Part shown: positions 13,926 through 25,400 of the stretch, piece by piece | How the letters are laid out: each line of letters opens with the position of its first letter | Position numbering within the stretch: position 1 is the first letter of the stretch | NCBI GenBank assembly: GCA_034190875.2 | Contig: CM067357.1 | Coordinates: forward strand, 151,345-215,344 | Reading direction: 5' to 3' | DNA: 64,000 nt | Source of the DNA: Urechis unicinctus | Lineage: Eukaryota > Annelida > Polychaeta > Xenopneusta > Urechidae | Program-made: the position numbers and the translations under genes | The notes under the pieces: generated by a model | What the model was told of the DNA's origin: nothing | What the model saw: the letters and a program-made list of their open reading frames with translations, nothing else | Database searches by the model: none

Positions 13926-14590
13926 GCACTAAAAAAAATTAACAGTCTGTCGTTCGAAAACGTAGGTGAAAAGAAAGACATCGACGTTGTGATGAAGCAA
14001 ATAACGGAATATTGTCTTGGTGCTGTGAACGAAAGATACGAGAGGTATTTGTTCAACACAAGATTACAAGATGCTAATGAAAGTATTGACGCATACTACG
14101 CTGCATTACTGGAATTATCAATGAACTGTAACTATGGAACACTTTCTCCGTCTCTTATTCGTGACCGCATGGTTATTGGAATGAGAGACGCTGCTACAAA
14201 AAAACGATTGTTGTATGAGAAAGAACTAACTCTTGGTAAATGCTTAAAAATCACAAAGTCGTTTGAGGTAACAAACGTCAGGATGCAGTCCATGGGCATA
14301 TCTACCAGTCAGACTGTAAGAACAGAAATGGATATCAATGCTGTGGACAAGTGGCATAAAATGAAAAAAACACTCTTTGTGTCAACATAAACATTATGAC
14401 AAGACTCAGCATCGAAGAAATGGCATCGAAAAAGGGAAGACTGTCCTGCAAGAGAAGCAGAGTGGAGATACTGTAAAAAGAAAGGACATTTTGAGGTGGT
14501 ATGCAGATCAGCTAGAAAACTAAATGAAGTGCAAGAAGAAGAAACTGCTTTTCTCTGTGCTATTAATACAAAATCATCAGCTGATTGAAA
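13926..14590 (+). pseudogene. gag fragment (C-terminal capsid and nucleocapsid)
   Basis: The open part, to the stop at 14388, matches the capsid C-terminal segment of Ty3-type gag: FNTRLQDANESIDAYY, then SLIRDRMVIG. After a frame change a CPAR motif and a zinc knuckle follow. The knuckle reads W-RY-C-KKKG-H-FEVV-C at 14463-14505, so the first zinc-binding Cys of the C-x2-C-x4-H-x4-C pattern has become Trp (tgg, 14463-14465). The next stop comes just before the protease. The N-terminal half of gag is absent. Confidence 0.88.
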
Positions 14591-14614
14591 TACCAAACTA
14601 CAGGTTGATGGTAA

Positions 14615-16345
14615 ATTGAGTTGAGTTTAAATTAGACACTGGTGCAGATGTGAATGTAATGTCATACCAGTTGTACAAGCAGAAGTTTGCGCATAAAACC
14701 TTGCTTCCATCAGAAAAGAAATTAAGAGGTCCTGACAAGCGCATCCTACCTGTAATGGGCATGTTGAAATGCCAGATGCAAAACGATGAGAAGAAACTGT
14801 CTTCAGAAATTTACATCATTGCTAATGCTTCTAATTTGCTTGGAAGACATTATTGTGTGGAACTTGGGATAGTGGCTTCAGTGAATGATATTGTGGAAGA
14901 TTACCCCACTCTATTCAAAGGTCTAGGAACAATGCCTCATCCGTACAAAATCACAATTGATCCAGCAGCACAGCTATTTGCCCAGACATATCCTCGTCGT
15001 ATTGCCATAACTCTTATGCCAAAAGTGAAGGCAGAGTTGGATAGACTCGAGGCTCTGGATGTAATAAAGCTTGTGAATCAGCCTACAGAATGGTGTGCAC
15101 CAATTGTCTGCGTGCCAAAAGACAACGGGTAATTACGCATCTGTTTAGACAACATGAAACTTAACGCAGCTGTCAAAAGAGAGAGACACATGCTGCCATC
15201 AGTCGAACACACATTGGGACAGATGGCTGGCAAAAAGGTGTTCACAAAACTAGATGCAAATAGTGGCTTTCACCAGATAAAACTGACTGAAGAGTTACAA
15301 CCACTTACCACGTTAATTAGTCCCTTTGGGCGATACTGCTATAGGTGACTGCCATTTGGGATTAATCTGGTCCTGAACACTACCAGAAACAGTTAGATGA
15401 AATCCTTAACAACCTTCCTGGAGAAGCATGCCTGATGGATGACATAGTGGTGTATGGTGAAACTTAGCAAGAACATAACCAGAGACTCGATTCAGTGTCA
15501 CACTAACTATCACATTCTGGAATTACGTTGAACAGGTCAAAGTGTAAGTTCAAACAAACACTACTGTCTTTCTTTGGTCAGCACATTGGTCAAGATGGTA
15601 TACAACCTGACAAAAAGAAAATTGCAGCTATCACCAAAATGCCCAAGCCAGAAAATGTGTCAGATTTAAGGAGATTTCTTGGAATGGTTAACCAGTTAGA
15701 AAAGTTGATGCCTGACTTCTGTGACACGAACCAGTGGTTGTGGGGGCCGTCACAGATGTCAGCTTTGGACAGGATCAAAACAATGATTGCAAACAGCACA
15801 GTTCATGCCTTCTTTGACCCTTCCCGTGAAACAAATGTGACAGCTGACAGTTCCTCATTTGGACTTAGTGCAGTCATCACACAGCGTGATAATAACAACC
15901 AATGGAGAGCTATCGCTTTTGCATCACGTGCTCTTACTCCCACTGAAACTCGTTATGCACAAGTGGAAAAAGAGGCATTGGCTGCAACCTGGGCTTGTGA
16001 AAGATTCTCTGATTATATCACAGGATTAACCTTCACTCTAGAAACTGACCACATACCGCTAGTTGCTCTGCTTGGCTCTAAATCTCTAGACTGTCTGTCA
16101 CCATGAATTCAGCGTCTGAGAATGCGTCTTATGCGTTACACATATGTTGTGATACATGTACCTGGAAAACTGTTGTACACAGCTGAGACACTCTCCAAAG
16201 CTCCATGTACAAATGCAAGCGATGAGGAAGTGCAGTTTGGTAAAGAAATATGTGGATTTGTTGATATGGTCAGGAGGGTTTGCCTGCAACTGACAGCAGA
16301 ATTCAACAAATTATCGATCATCAACAAACAGATGAGGTGACAAAA
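14615..16345 (+). pseudogene. pol fragment: protease, reverse transcriptase, RNase H
   Basis: The aspartic protease active site LDTGAD is intact at 14632-14649, but an in-frame TGA lies 15 bases upstream. The reverse transcriptase follows, with a VFTKLDANSGFHQI segment and the catalytic LMDD motif at 15432-15443. It is broken by TAA at 15130, by TGA at 15346 (a cga-to-tga change in the conserved R-LPFG motif, typical of CpG decay), and by further frame changes around 15350-15530. RNase H is mostly open (15528-16106), with TADSSSFGLSAVI and EKEALA motifs, ending in a stop at 16104. These interruptions rule out a working product. Confidence 0.92.
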
Positions 16346-16429
16346 CAAGTCCAAATTGACAGGTATTTTTACCAGTTCTACCCACACAGAGGAGATCTAA
16401 CAGTATAGAATGGTCTACTGATGTATCAG

Positions 16430-17845
16430 ACTAGAATATTCATTCCCTCTTCACTGAGACTGGATATTTTGGACCACCTGCATGAAGGTCATCAAGGTAT
16501 TGTTTAATGTCGCAGACGTGCACTTCGTAGTGTGTGGTGGCCGGACTGAACAAACAAATGTATGAGCTGTTAAGCCAGTGTCGCACTTGCTGTAAAGAGG
16601 CCAAACCTTATGTAGAACCTCTCCTACCATCAGAACTACCTCAAAGACCATGGCAAAAAGTACCACTGACTTGATGGAATTCAGAAAAGACAATTACTTA
16701 GTTGTTGATTTCTACTCGTTACATTGAATCATCGAAACTTAAGAATTTGACAAGCTGCCACACCATCAATCATCTCAAATCTATATTTGCAAGATATGGT
16801 GTGCCAGAGATACTGATGTCAGACAACGGCAGTTAGTAGACTTCACGAGAGTTCAAAGAATTCGCTACCGATTATGGGTTCACTTGTATCACATCAAGCC
16901 CTGAACATTCCTCGGGAAATGGAGAAGCAGAAAGGGCTGTCCAAACTGCGAAAAATTTGTTGAAAAATTTAAATGACCCATATGGTGCTCTTCTAGTTTA
17001 CCGTAGTACAGCACTCGCATGTGGATTCAGTCCTGCGGAATTGCTTATGTCTAGGAGATTAAGAACCAAAATCCCAATATCTGCTCAGCAACTGGAATCT
17101 TTCATTCCACGTATTGGTGAGAAGGAACAGGATATGCGATTGAAACAAAAGATGACATTTGATATGAGGCATAGATCAAAAACATTGCCTGAGCTTAGTA
17201 CCCGTGATCAAGTCTGGCTAAAAGATCGACAGGAACCCGGTATGGTGCTAGAGAAGTGTAGCCCGGTATGGTGCTAGACAAGTGTAGCCTGGTATGGTGG
17301 TAGAGAAGTGTAGCCCGTAGAGAAGTGTAGCCCGGTATGGTGCTAGACAAGTGTAGCCTGGTATGGTGCTAGAGAAGTGTAACCCGGTATGGTGCTAGTG
17401 AAGTGTAACCCGGTATGGTGGTAGAGAAGTGTAGCCCGGTATGGTGGTAGAGAAGTGTAGCCCGGTATGGTGGTAGAGAAGTGTAGCCCGGTATGGTGCT
17501 AGAGAAGTGTAGCCCGGTATGGTGCTAGAGAAGTGTAGCCCGGTATGGTGCTAGAGAAGTGTAGCCCGGTATGGTGGTAGACAAGTGTAGTTCACGTTCA
17601 TTCAATGTGGCTACTCCCACTGGGAAATTCAGGAGGAACAAGTTAAATCTAAACAGGCTTCCAGAGGAACAAGAAGAGACAGTACCGGACTCTCATGAAA
17701 CAAACCTTATTTCTCCAAAAATTGTAAACAAGCGAGTGGACTCTCCCGAAATTGTGAACAACCTCGATAGTGAGAAGTCTAATATTATTACCACCAGATA
17801 TGGCAGAGTAGTGAAACAACCAAAGAGATTCCAGGAATCATAGAC
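16430..17845 (+). pseudogene. Integrase fragment, split by a minisatellite
   Basis: The HHCC zinc-binding domain is visible (HEGHQG at 16481, C-x2-C at 16579-16590). The D,D-35-E catalytic residues can be assigned: TDLMEF near 16668, SDNG at about 16819-16830, and the Glu of GNGEAER at 16924. Several stops and frame changes separate them. The C-terminal region is open at 16957-17277. It is then interrupted by the 26-bp array and resumes at about 17571-17843 with a TPTGKFRRN segment characteristic of the end of such integrases. Confidence 0.88.
17255..17590. repeat. 26-bp minisatellite inside the integrase reading frame
   Basis: About 13 copies of a 26-bp unit (ggtatggtgctagagaagtg plus tagccc). 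The unit is the element's own coding sequence: EPGMVLEKCS enters the array on the left and GMVVDKCSSRSF leaves it on the right. The array therefore arose by local amplification of host-element sequence, not by insertion of foreign DNA. The 26-bp period shifts the frame with each copy. Confidence 0.95.
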
Positions 17846-17921
17846 TTCTATCAGTGTGTGCTATACAAAGACTATGGACTATGTTTCATTGTATGTTTGT
17901 GTTACATTTGCAAATGCTTGC

Positions 17922-18087
17922 AAAAGGGGGATGAAGTGTTAGTCATCATAACGTTACTTAAAATATGTTATGACGGATACATGTTAACTCCCAGAGAGTT
18001 GGAGTTCCACCGGTTAGAATTATGTTCGATTAGAAGTTGTTAAATAAAGTCTTTTCATGTGTTAAACACTTCTTCAAGAACATTACA
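17922..18087 (+). repeat. Polypurine tract and 3' LTR-like end
   Basis: A purine run aaaaggggga (17922-17931) directly precedes a sequence starting TGAAGTGTTAG at 17932. AATAAA lies at 18043-18048. The segment closes with aacacttcttca (18076) or ttaca (18087), roughly inverted relative to the start. This is the expected PPT-TG...CA layout of a short LTR. No 5' partner was found, so the exact right end is uncertain. Confidence 0.65.
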
Positions 18088-18679
18088 CTTATTGCATTAA
18101 TTTGTGCCATACTCATGTACATTTAAACAACCAGTGTCACAACAAATTACAAACAAATAATATGCACTACACTAGCCCCGCCTCGGGCGGACGGTAGTAG
18201 ACATAGCCCCGGGAGGACGGGTAAAGTATACATATATTATTATTAGACGTCGTACACGGCTAACACTATGCATAACTTGTGTCACAACAAAGCTCATTTT
18301 CTTCCTGATTATCCTGAATGATACTTGTATCTTGAATGAGTCTCTTACACGGTTATTTCCACAAACGTATTGTTTGAGGAAGTCATCCCGTGCCACCTGG
18401 GTAACACTGACAGCATGCGCACGGCGAAGCAGAAACCAAAAGTCAACAGAACTAAATTTCACAAAGCTCACTATGCGAACTCCGGAATGCACTCGTTGGG
18501 GGGCGTCGCGATGAACGCGTCTTATCAGTGTTTTATTGCTGGGTGGTATCTCAATATTACGACACTCTTCACAAGGCTTATCTTTGGCTTGCGTTATCAG
18601 ATCCACTCATAACAAAGTTATGCGACAGATTACCAATTGACCGATAACCTGCTAAAGATAATGATACAACCACATTTTA
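18088..18679. other. Spacer with a dispersed motif
   Basis: Non-coding as far as I can tell. It contains the second copy of the motif shared with 11.42-11.46 kb (18434-18470) and a GC-rich patch near 18177-18215 (cccgcctcgggcgg). The 144-codon minus-strand frame here has no recognisable domain. Confidence 0.45.
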
Positions 18680-21065
18680 GAAAGCGCTTTATGCACAGCG
18701 TTCAATGCATTTAAGCTCACCTTAGACAGCCCTTTATACACAGCGTTCAATGCATTTGAGCTCACCTTAGACAGCCCTTTATACACAGCTTACAATGCAT
18801 TTAAGCTCACATTAGACAGCCCTTTATACACAGCTTACAATACATTTAACATCACCCTAGACAGCCCTTTATACACAGCTTACAATGCATTTAACCTCAC
18901 CTTAGACAGCCCTTAATACACAGCTTACAATGCATTTAAGCTCACATTAGACAGCCCTTTATACACTGCTTACAATGCATTTAAGCTCACATTAGACAGG
19001 CCTTTAAACACAGCTTACAATGCATTAAAGCTCACATTAGACAGCCCTTTATACACAGCGTTCAATGTATTAAGCTCACATAAGACAGCTCTTTATACAC
19101 CGCTTACAATGCATTTAACCTCATCCTAGACAGCCCTTTATACACAGCGTTCAATGCATTTAAGCTTACCTTAGACAGCCCTTTAAACACAGCGTTCAAT
19201 GCATTTAAGCTCACATTAGACAGCCCTTTATACACAGCATTAAAGCTCAATGACAGCCCTTTTACACCGCAATGCACATTAGACAGCCCTTTATACACAG
19301 CGTTGAATGCATTTAAGCTCCCATTAGACAGCCCTTTTTACACAGCTTACAATGCATTTAAGCTCACATTAGACAGCCCTTTAAACACAGCTTACAATGC
19401 ATTAAAGCTCACATTAGACAGCCCTTTATGCACAGCGTTGAATGCATTAAGCTCACATAAGACAGCTCTTTATACACCGCTTACAATGCATTTAACCTCA
19501 TCCTAGACAGCCCTTTATACACAGCGTTCAATGCATTTAAGCTTACCTTAGACAGCCCTTTAAACACAGCTTACAATGCATTTAAGCTCACCTTAAACAG
19601 CCCTTTAAACACAGCTTACAATGCATTAAAGCTCACATTAGACAGCCCTTTATACACAGCGTTGAATGCATTTAAGCTCACATTAGACAGCCCTTTATAC
19701 ACAGCGTTCAATGCATTTAAGCTCACATTAGACAGCCCTTTATACACAGCTTACAATGCATTTAAGCTCACATTAGACAGCCCTTTATACACAGCGTTCA
19801 ATGCATTTAAGCTCACATTAGACAGCCCTTTATACACAGCTTACAATGCATTTAAGCTCACATTAGACAGCCCTTTATACACAGCTTACAATGCATTTAA
19901 GCGCACATTAGACAGCCCTTTATACACAGCTTACAATGCATTTAAGCTCACATTAGACAGCCCTTTATACACAGCTTACAATGCATTTAAGCTCACATTA
20001 CAGCCCTTTAAGCAGCGTTTGAATGCACATTAGCTCACATTAGACAGCCCTTTATACACAGCGTTGAATGCATTTAAGCTCACATTAGACAGCTCTTTAT
20101 ACACCGCTTACAATGCATTTAACCTCATCCTAGACAGCCCTTTATACACAGCTTTCAATGCATTTAAGCTAACCTTAGACAACCCTTTAAACACAGCTTA
20201 CAATGCATTTAAGCTCACCTTAGACAGCCCTTTAAACACAGCTTACAATGCATTAAAGCTCACATTAGACAGCTCTTTATATACAGCTTACAATGCGCTT
20301 ACAATGCAGCTTTAACACAGCTTACAATGCATTTAGACAGCTTCTTTATACACAGCTTACAATGCATTTAAGCTCACCTTAGACAGCTCTTTATACACCG
20401 CTTACAATGCATTTAAGCTCACTTAGACAGCTCTTTATACACAGCTTACAATGCATTTAAGCTCACATTAGACTCTTTATACACCGCTTACAATGCATTT
20501 AAGCTCACCTTAGACAGCCCTTTATACACAGCTTACAATGCATTTAAGCTCACATTAGACAGCCCTTTATACACAGCTTACAATGCATTTAACCTCATCT
20601 TAGACAGCTCTTTATACACCGCTTACAATGCATTTAAGCTCACATTAGACAGCTCTTTATACACCGCTTACAATGCATTTAACCTCACATTAGACAGCTC
20701 TTTATACACAGCTTACAATGCATTTAACCTCACATTAGACAGCTCTTTATACACCGCTTACAATGCATTTTAGCTCACCTTAGACAGCTCTTTATACACA
20801 GCTTACAATGCATTTAAGCTCACATTAGACAGCCCTTTATACACAGCTTACAATGCATTTAACCTCATCTTAGACAGCTCTTTATACACCGCTTACAATG
20901 CATTTAAGCTCACCTTAGACAGCTCTTTATACACAGCTTACAATGCATGTAAGCTCACATTAGACAGCCCTTTATACACAGCTTACAATGCATTTAACCT
21001 CACATTAGACAGCTCTTTTTACACAGCTTACAATGCATTTAAGCTAACCTTATACAGCCCTTTAT
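18680..21065. repeat. 45-bp minisatellite
   Basis: About 53 copies of a 45-bp unit (tttaagctcacattagacag, then ccctttatacacagcttacaatgca). 45 bp is 15 codons, so long in-frame stretches read as the 15-mer AFKLTLDSPLYTAYN. Indels and stops break every frame within a few hundred bases and there is no flanking gene structure, so I regard this as non-coding. Confidence 0.97.
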
Positions 21066-21961
21066 ATGACTAGGAGTTAACTTTACATGGTCTCATATTT
21101 ACTGGCATCTGACTGGGAGATGGCTACACGTCTCTTGTTGTTGCGGTATATAAGTCGTTATGATGATAGCTGGTCTTATCACTGGCGCCCTTTGATCAGC
21201 TGATGGTATGATGTATGCAGGCCGCCGATTTACTGCGTCATGAGGAAAGTTCCTTGTGCTCAAAGACAATGACGTCAGATTCACGAGACGATAGTGTGTC
21301 TTCATCATAAGTTATCAAGAGGCAAGTTGAACCTGGATTAACTGTTCGTCATGTGTTATTCTGTAGATGACCAGTAGGTACCTGACGAGACACCACGGCC
21401 TCGCAGACCACGACAGTGATCGCAAATCGCTGAGATAGGGCGAGCGTGGTCCGTGATTCGCCTGAGATAAGGCCATAGCTGTCGTCACTTGCTGCTCCAT
21501 TGTTCTTTGTCTTAATAATTGTCGTCAGCAGACTGTGTCATGTGCATAGTGGATATGAGCTCGATCAAGTTGCTATGTGTGTTTATTGGATAGCGGACCG
21601 TGCAGCATTGCTGTTGAGGATTCATTACCATATTCACTTCAGTAGAAGGGGAACAAATGACTAAGAACGAAACACGGTCCACTCTGGAAAAAAAACTGGA
21701 CTTCGACCTAGTACCTTTACGTCAGGTACCAACTGACTGACGCAGTAACTTGTCTAGTCCAAACTGACCCAGTACTCCTTACGTCAAGTGATAACTGACC
21801 AATTACCAATCTGTCAGGTACCAACTGACTGACCCAGTACCTCCCCACCAGGCCCTGACTGACGCAGTGCCTCCCCTTCAGGCCCTGGCTGATACAATAC
21901 ATCTCGGTCGAGTACTTACTGACGCAGTACCTCCCGGTCGAGTCCTCATCGAGGAGGCAGG
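21066..21961. other. Upstream region of the membrane-protein gene
   Basis: Mostly unique sequence. At 21710-21950 it has degenerate repeats (gtcaggtaccaactgactga and related). It presumably holds the promoter and 5' UTR of the plus-strand gene starting at 21962, but no core promoter element can be assigned. Confidence 0.4.
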
Positions 21962-22146
21962 ATGGTGTGCTGTGTAATGCCATGTATCGCCTGGCTACAG
22001 AAGCGAGTCGACCTGGGGCTCACTGGGACTATCTGCTGCTTCGTCGTCACGGAGATAATTCGCTGGCTCGTCTGCATCATTCCCATCTATCTGGCAGCCT
22101 GGAGGTAAGTTACAAGGATATCTCCTGCGCTATATAATACGGTTGA

Positions 22147-22211
<65 letters not shown>

Positions 22212-24530
22212 TCAGGTACGCAGAGTTGGTAGAGTACACCGTATTCATCCCTGGCTCGCCTATACAGCAGCAGTATTGGGGGGTGGTGACTGGCATCGTC
22301 TTGGCTGTCACCATCTTCATCTACCTACCCCTCAAAGTGGCTGCAATCTGCTTCCGACTCAAACACCGCCTGATGGAAGACCTAGCCTAGTGAGTGGTGG
22401 TGGTAACATGGTGCCCTGGTGAGCGGTGGTGGTAACATGGCGCCCTGGTGAGCGGTGGTGGTAACATGACGCCCTGGTAACCGGTGGTGGTAACATGGCG
22501 CCCTGGTGAGTGGTGGTGGTAACATGGCGCCCTGGTGAGCAGTGGTGATAACATGGCGCCCTGGTAAGCGGTGGTGGTAACATTGCATTAGAAAAGATCA
22601 GTGAATGTGAGGAAACTTTCTGTGACTTGTTTAGAGCCTTGAGGAAATAATGCACTTTAAGTTAGAGGAGATCCTCTTTTACCTTGGGGTTGGTCTCATA
22701 GAAATTATAGACTGTATATAAGACACCTATGCCTTTAGCGAAGTAAGAGTCTACTAGAAATTATGTGGATTGATTATGAGGCAACTTGCCTCGTCCCTTA
22801 TGCAATAACTCCGATCGTAATGTCTCTTGAATAAAAACTGGACATCATAACGCTGTGTAATTGAAAGTCTTTCTTGGCGTAAATTGCAGCGTTCATTGTT
22901 CCAAAGAGATCATTTTGTCTCGTCCTTCTCTGCTAACATAGTAACTTCCTTTGCTTCTAGGTGACCATCTTTGCCCTGTTTTTATCAACTTACCAGGCTG
23001 TATCCGTCGACCCTGTGACTGACATGATAAAGTCGATTGTTTTCAGGAGACCAGCCGTTCTATTCTACCTCTGCTTCAGCGTCCTGCCCTGTCTAACCAT
23101 CATAACGGTGGCCGCCCATCAAGTCGTGAGTGTTTGAGCGTGAGTCACTAATTGGAACCTGAGCTCGTTCAGAACAAATACCACGTTAAAGAAACATGTG
23201 TTGGAGTATGTGAGTGTATGGGAAGGTGGGTAAGAAAGTGAGTGAGTGAGGATTATGCTTGTGTATGGGAAGGAGGGTAAGAAATTGAATGAGGAAAATG
23301 CTAGTGTATGGGAAGGTGGGTGAAAAAGTAAATAGGTAGTAAGTATTGGAAGGTGGGTAGGACAGTGAGTGAGGAGTATGCTAGTATAAGGGTAGGTGGA
23401 TAAGATAGAGAATGAGAAGTATGTTATCTGGAAGCTTATTAGGGCAAGAGCAAAGAATATATGAGCAGCTGTCGCGGGTTAGGGTTACGGTTAGGGTTAG
23501 GCATTGAACAACCTCTGATTCACTCGTTTCATCTTTGGTGATTAATGACTTTTTCAATAAATTGATACGCCATATGGTCCATTGGATTCCTTGAGGGAAT
23601 GATCAGTGCCTTGCTTGTGCTTGAAAGAAAAGGCTGTTCCTTACTGGTTTTTGAGAGAATGATCTATGCCTTGCTTGTGCTTTAGAGAATGATCTATGCC
23701 TTGCTTGTGCTTGCAGGACATACCGACGAACAGCCTGGATGCCACCACCATCACTGTCCTTCATGGCATGGTCCTAGGTCTCACATTTACCGAATGGTTG
23801 TCCAAGATCCGAGAAGAACTCGTCACTTATGACCTCATATCCGTCATGGCGGAGGATTTTTTCTTCGCTTATGACGTCATCGAGTTCATCAGTCTGCCAA
23901 CGGGAGATCCTGATATCTACAACTCCAACTGGGCGTACGCATGCCTCGTGTTCGCCTTTGTAGCCATGTTTAAATACATACCAGCGAACCCGACCTCTCT
24001 GGACGGGGCTAAAGCGACCAAGGGCAAAGTGATCAGTCTGGTGGTCAACATGGTCTGCTGTGACATTCCTTTCATGATAATCCGTATTTGCACGCTCGTC
24101 GTCTTCAAGTTCAGCATCAGTGACCTCATTTACCCCGTCAAGAACGTGGCTCTCATCTTATTCGCCTGCACACAGCTCTACATGATCTCGCGTCTGGTGA
24201 GAGAGCGTAAGCAGAAGGTGGCCGTGAGAAAGACACTGTCCGTCGACAGGCTGTCCCGGCATCCCGAGTGCAGAGGACGACGACGGCAAGGTGGTATGTG
24301 AGCGGCAGGACAGCTCCGGTGTACCCACGGTGACGGAGGCACGGACAGATGCGGACGGTAAGATATGGATGGACGGACCGGATGGAGGCAAAATCGAAGG
24401 GGTCATGATCAAACGAAAGAAAAGGAGATCACACGAGCTGACCGCTCGTCTTCACCCGGGAAACGTGAATGAGGCGTTCAACAAAGCAGAACATGGAATA
24501 GAACTGGTTCAAGTCACCAGCGACTTTTAG
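21962..24530 (+). CDS. Multi-pass membrane protein, TMEM26-like
   Basis: Four exons are proposed: 21962-22104 (ATG; donor GTAAGT), 22216-22389 (donor GTGAGT), 22961-23125 (donor GTGAGT) and 23717-24530 (stop TAG). They encode about 430 residues with roughly eight hydrophobic segments, for example CIIPIYLAAW, GIVLAVTIFIYLPL, FSVLPCLTIITVAA, WAYACLVFAFVAMF and VALILFACTQLYMI, then a basic, polar cytoplasmic tail ending QVTSDF. The spacing of the DVIEF motif, the following WAY-LV helix and a late FMIIR...FK helix recalls TMEM26; this is a pattern match only. Two problems are visible. Exon 2 ends in phase 2 (TA) while exon 3 reads hydrophobic only in phase 0. The last exon needs a one-base frame change near 24268 to reach the conserved-looking tail. 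Either assembly errors or a decaying copy would explain both. The function of TMEM26-type proteins is poorly known. Confidence 0.6.
22143..22203. repeat. (ATG)n microsatellite in intron 1
   Basis: A trinucleotide run of about 20 units lies 10 bp upstream of the exon 2 acceptor of the TMEM26-like gene, in the place of the usual pyrimidine tract. Confidence 0.97.
22386..22585. repeat. 29-bp minisatellite containing donor-like sequence
   Basis: Seven copies of a 29-bp unit (gtgagcggtggtggtaacat plus ggcgccctg) start exactly at the exon 2 donor (gcctagtgagt). Each unit repeats a plausible 5' splice site, CTG|GTGAGC. Confidence 0.95.
23190..23501. repeat. Intron 3 weak repeats and telomere-like motif
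   Basis: Degenerate copies of gtatgggaaggtgggtaaga lie at about 23215-23420. They are followed at 23475-23501 by three to four near-TTAGGG units (gggttagggttacggttagg then gttagg). Too short to be a fused telomere. Confidence 0.6.
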
Positions 24531-24714
24531 TGAGGTGTGGGGATGTATGAAGTCATCAGCGACTTCTGGTGAGAAGTCAGGATATAAGTCCTCCTACACA
24601 GCCAACTTGAACGAACATGAGTCTGATTTAATTAACAATATTATGAATGAATTCACCCTGTGATGTATGCATTAAAATATATATATATATATATAAGTGA
24701 CACACCGTTTGTTA

Positions 24715-25400
24715 TACCGCCCACTCATTCAGAACACCACCTTGGTATATCACCCCCTCATTAAAGACACCGCCTTTGTCATATCGCCCACTCATTAAGA
24801 ATACCTGCTTGTTATATCGCCCACTCATTAAGAACACATGCCTGTTATATCGCCCACTCATTAAGAACACCTGCCTGTTATATCGCCCACTCATTAAGAA
24901 CACATGCCTGTTATATCGCACACTCATTACGAACAACAGCCTGTTATGTCGCCCACTCATTAAGAACACCTGCCTGTAATATCGCCCACTCATTACGAAC
25001 AACAGCCTGTTATGTCGCCCACTCATTTCGAACACCTGCCTGTAATATCGCCCACTCATTACGAACAACAGCCTGTTATGTCGCCCACTCATTAAGAACA
25101 CCTGCCTGTAATAATGTCCACTCATTACGAACACCTGCCTGTAATATCGCCCACTCATTACGAACAACAGCCTGTTATGTCGCCCACTCATTAAGAACAC
25201 CTGCCTGTAATAATGTCCACTCATTACGAACACCTGCTAGTTATATCGCCCACTCATTAAGAACACCTGTCTGTAATAATATCCACTCATTCAGAACACC
25301 TGCCAGTTATTTCGCCCACTCATTAAGAGCACCTGCCAGTTATTCTCCCTACGCATCAAACACACAGCCCTGTTATATCGCCGCTCATTGACAACGCCTT
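24715..25400. repeat. 33-bp minisatellite
   Basis: About 20 copies of a 33-bp unit (tatcgcccactcattaagaa plus cacctgcctgtta). 33 bp is 11 codons, which explains the long open frames on both strands. Confidence 0.96.

Larger units (their letters stand above)
13926..18087 (+). mobile_element. Defective Ty3/Gypsy-type LTR retrotransposon, 5'-truncated
   Basis: Collinear gag, protease, reverse transcriptase, RNase H and integrase remnants on the plus strand are followed by a polypurine tract (17922-17931) and a 3' LTR-like segment. The domain order (integrase after RNase H) is that of Ty3/Gypsy elements, and the style is closest to the invertebrate K02A2.6-like group. The 5' LTR and N-terminal gag are missing. 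At least six stops or frame changes interrupt the frame, so it cannot encode a polyprotein. A 26-bp minisatellite of about 335 bp has expanded within the integrase C-terminus. Elements of this type are common in invertebrate genomes; this copy is a fossil. Confidence 0.93.

Noticed and set aside
13573..13932. 119-codon plus-strand frame
   Set aside because: It spans degenerate cttgtacgacggggtatg repeats and runs into retrotransposon sequence; no domain.
18680..21065. 15-residue repeat protein (AFKLTLDSPLYTAYN)
   Set aside because: An artefact of the 45-bp period. Indels and stops break all frames and no splice or start context exists.
23475..23501. Interstitial telomere marking a chromosome fusion
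   Set aside because: Only three to four imperfect TTAGGG units inside an intron; chance or minor repair insertion is sufficient.
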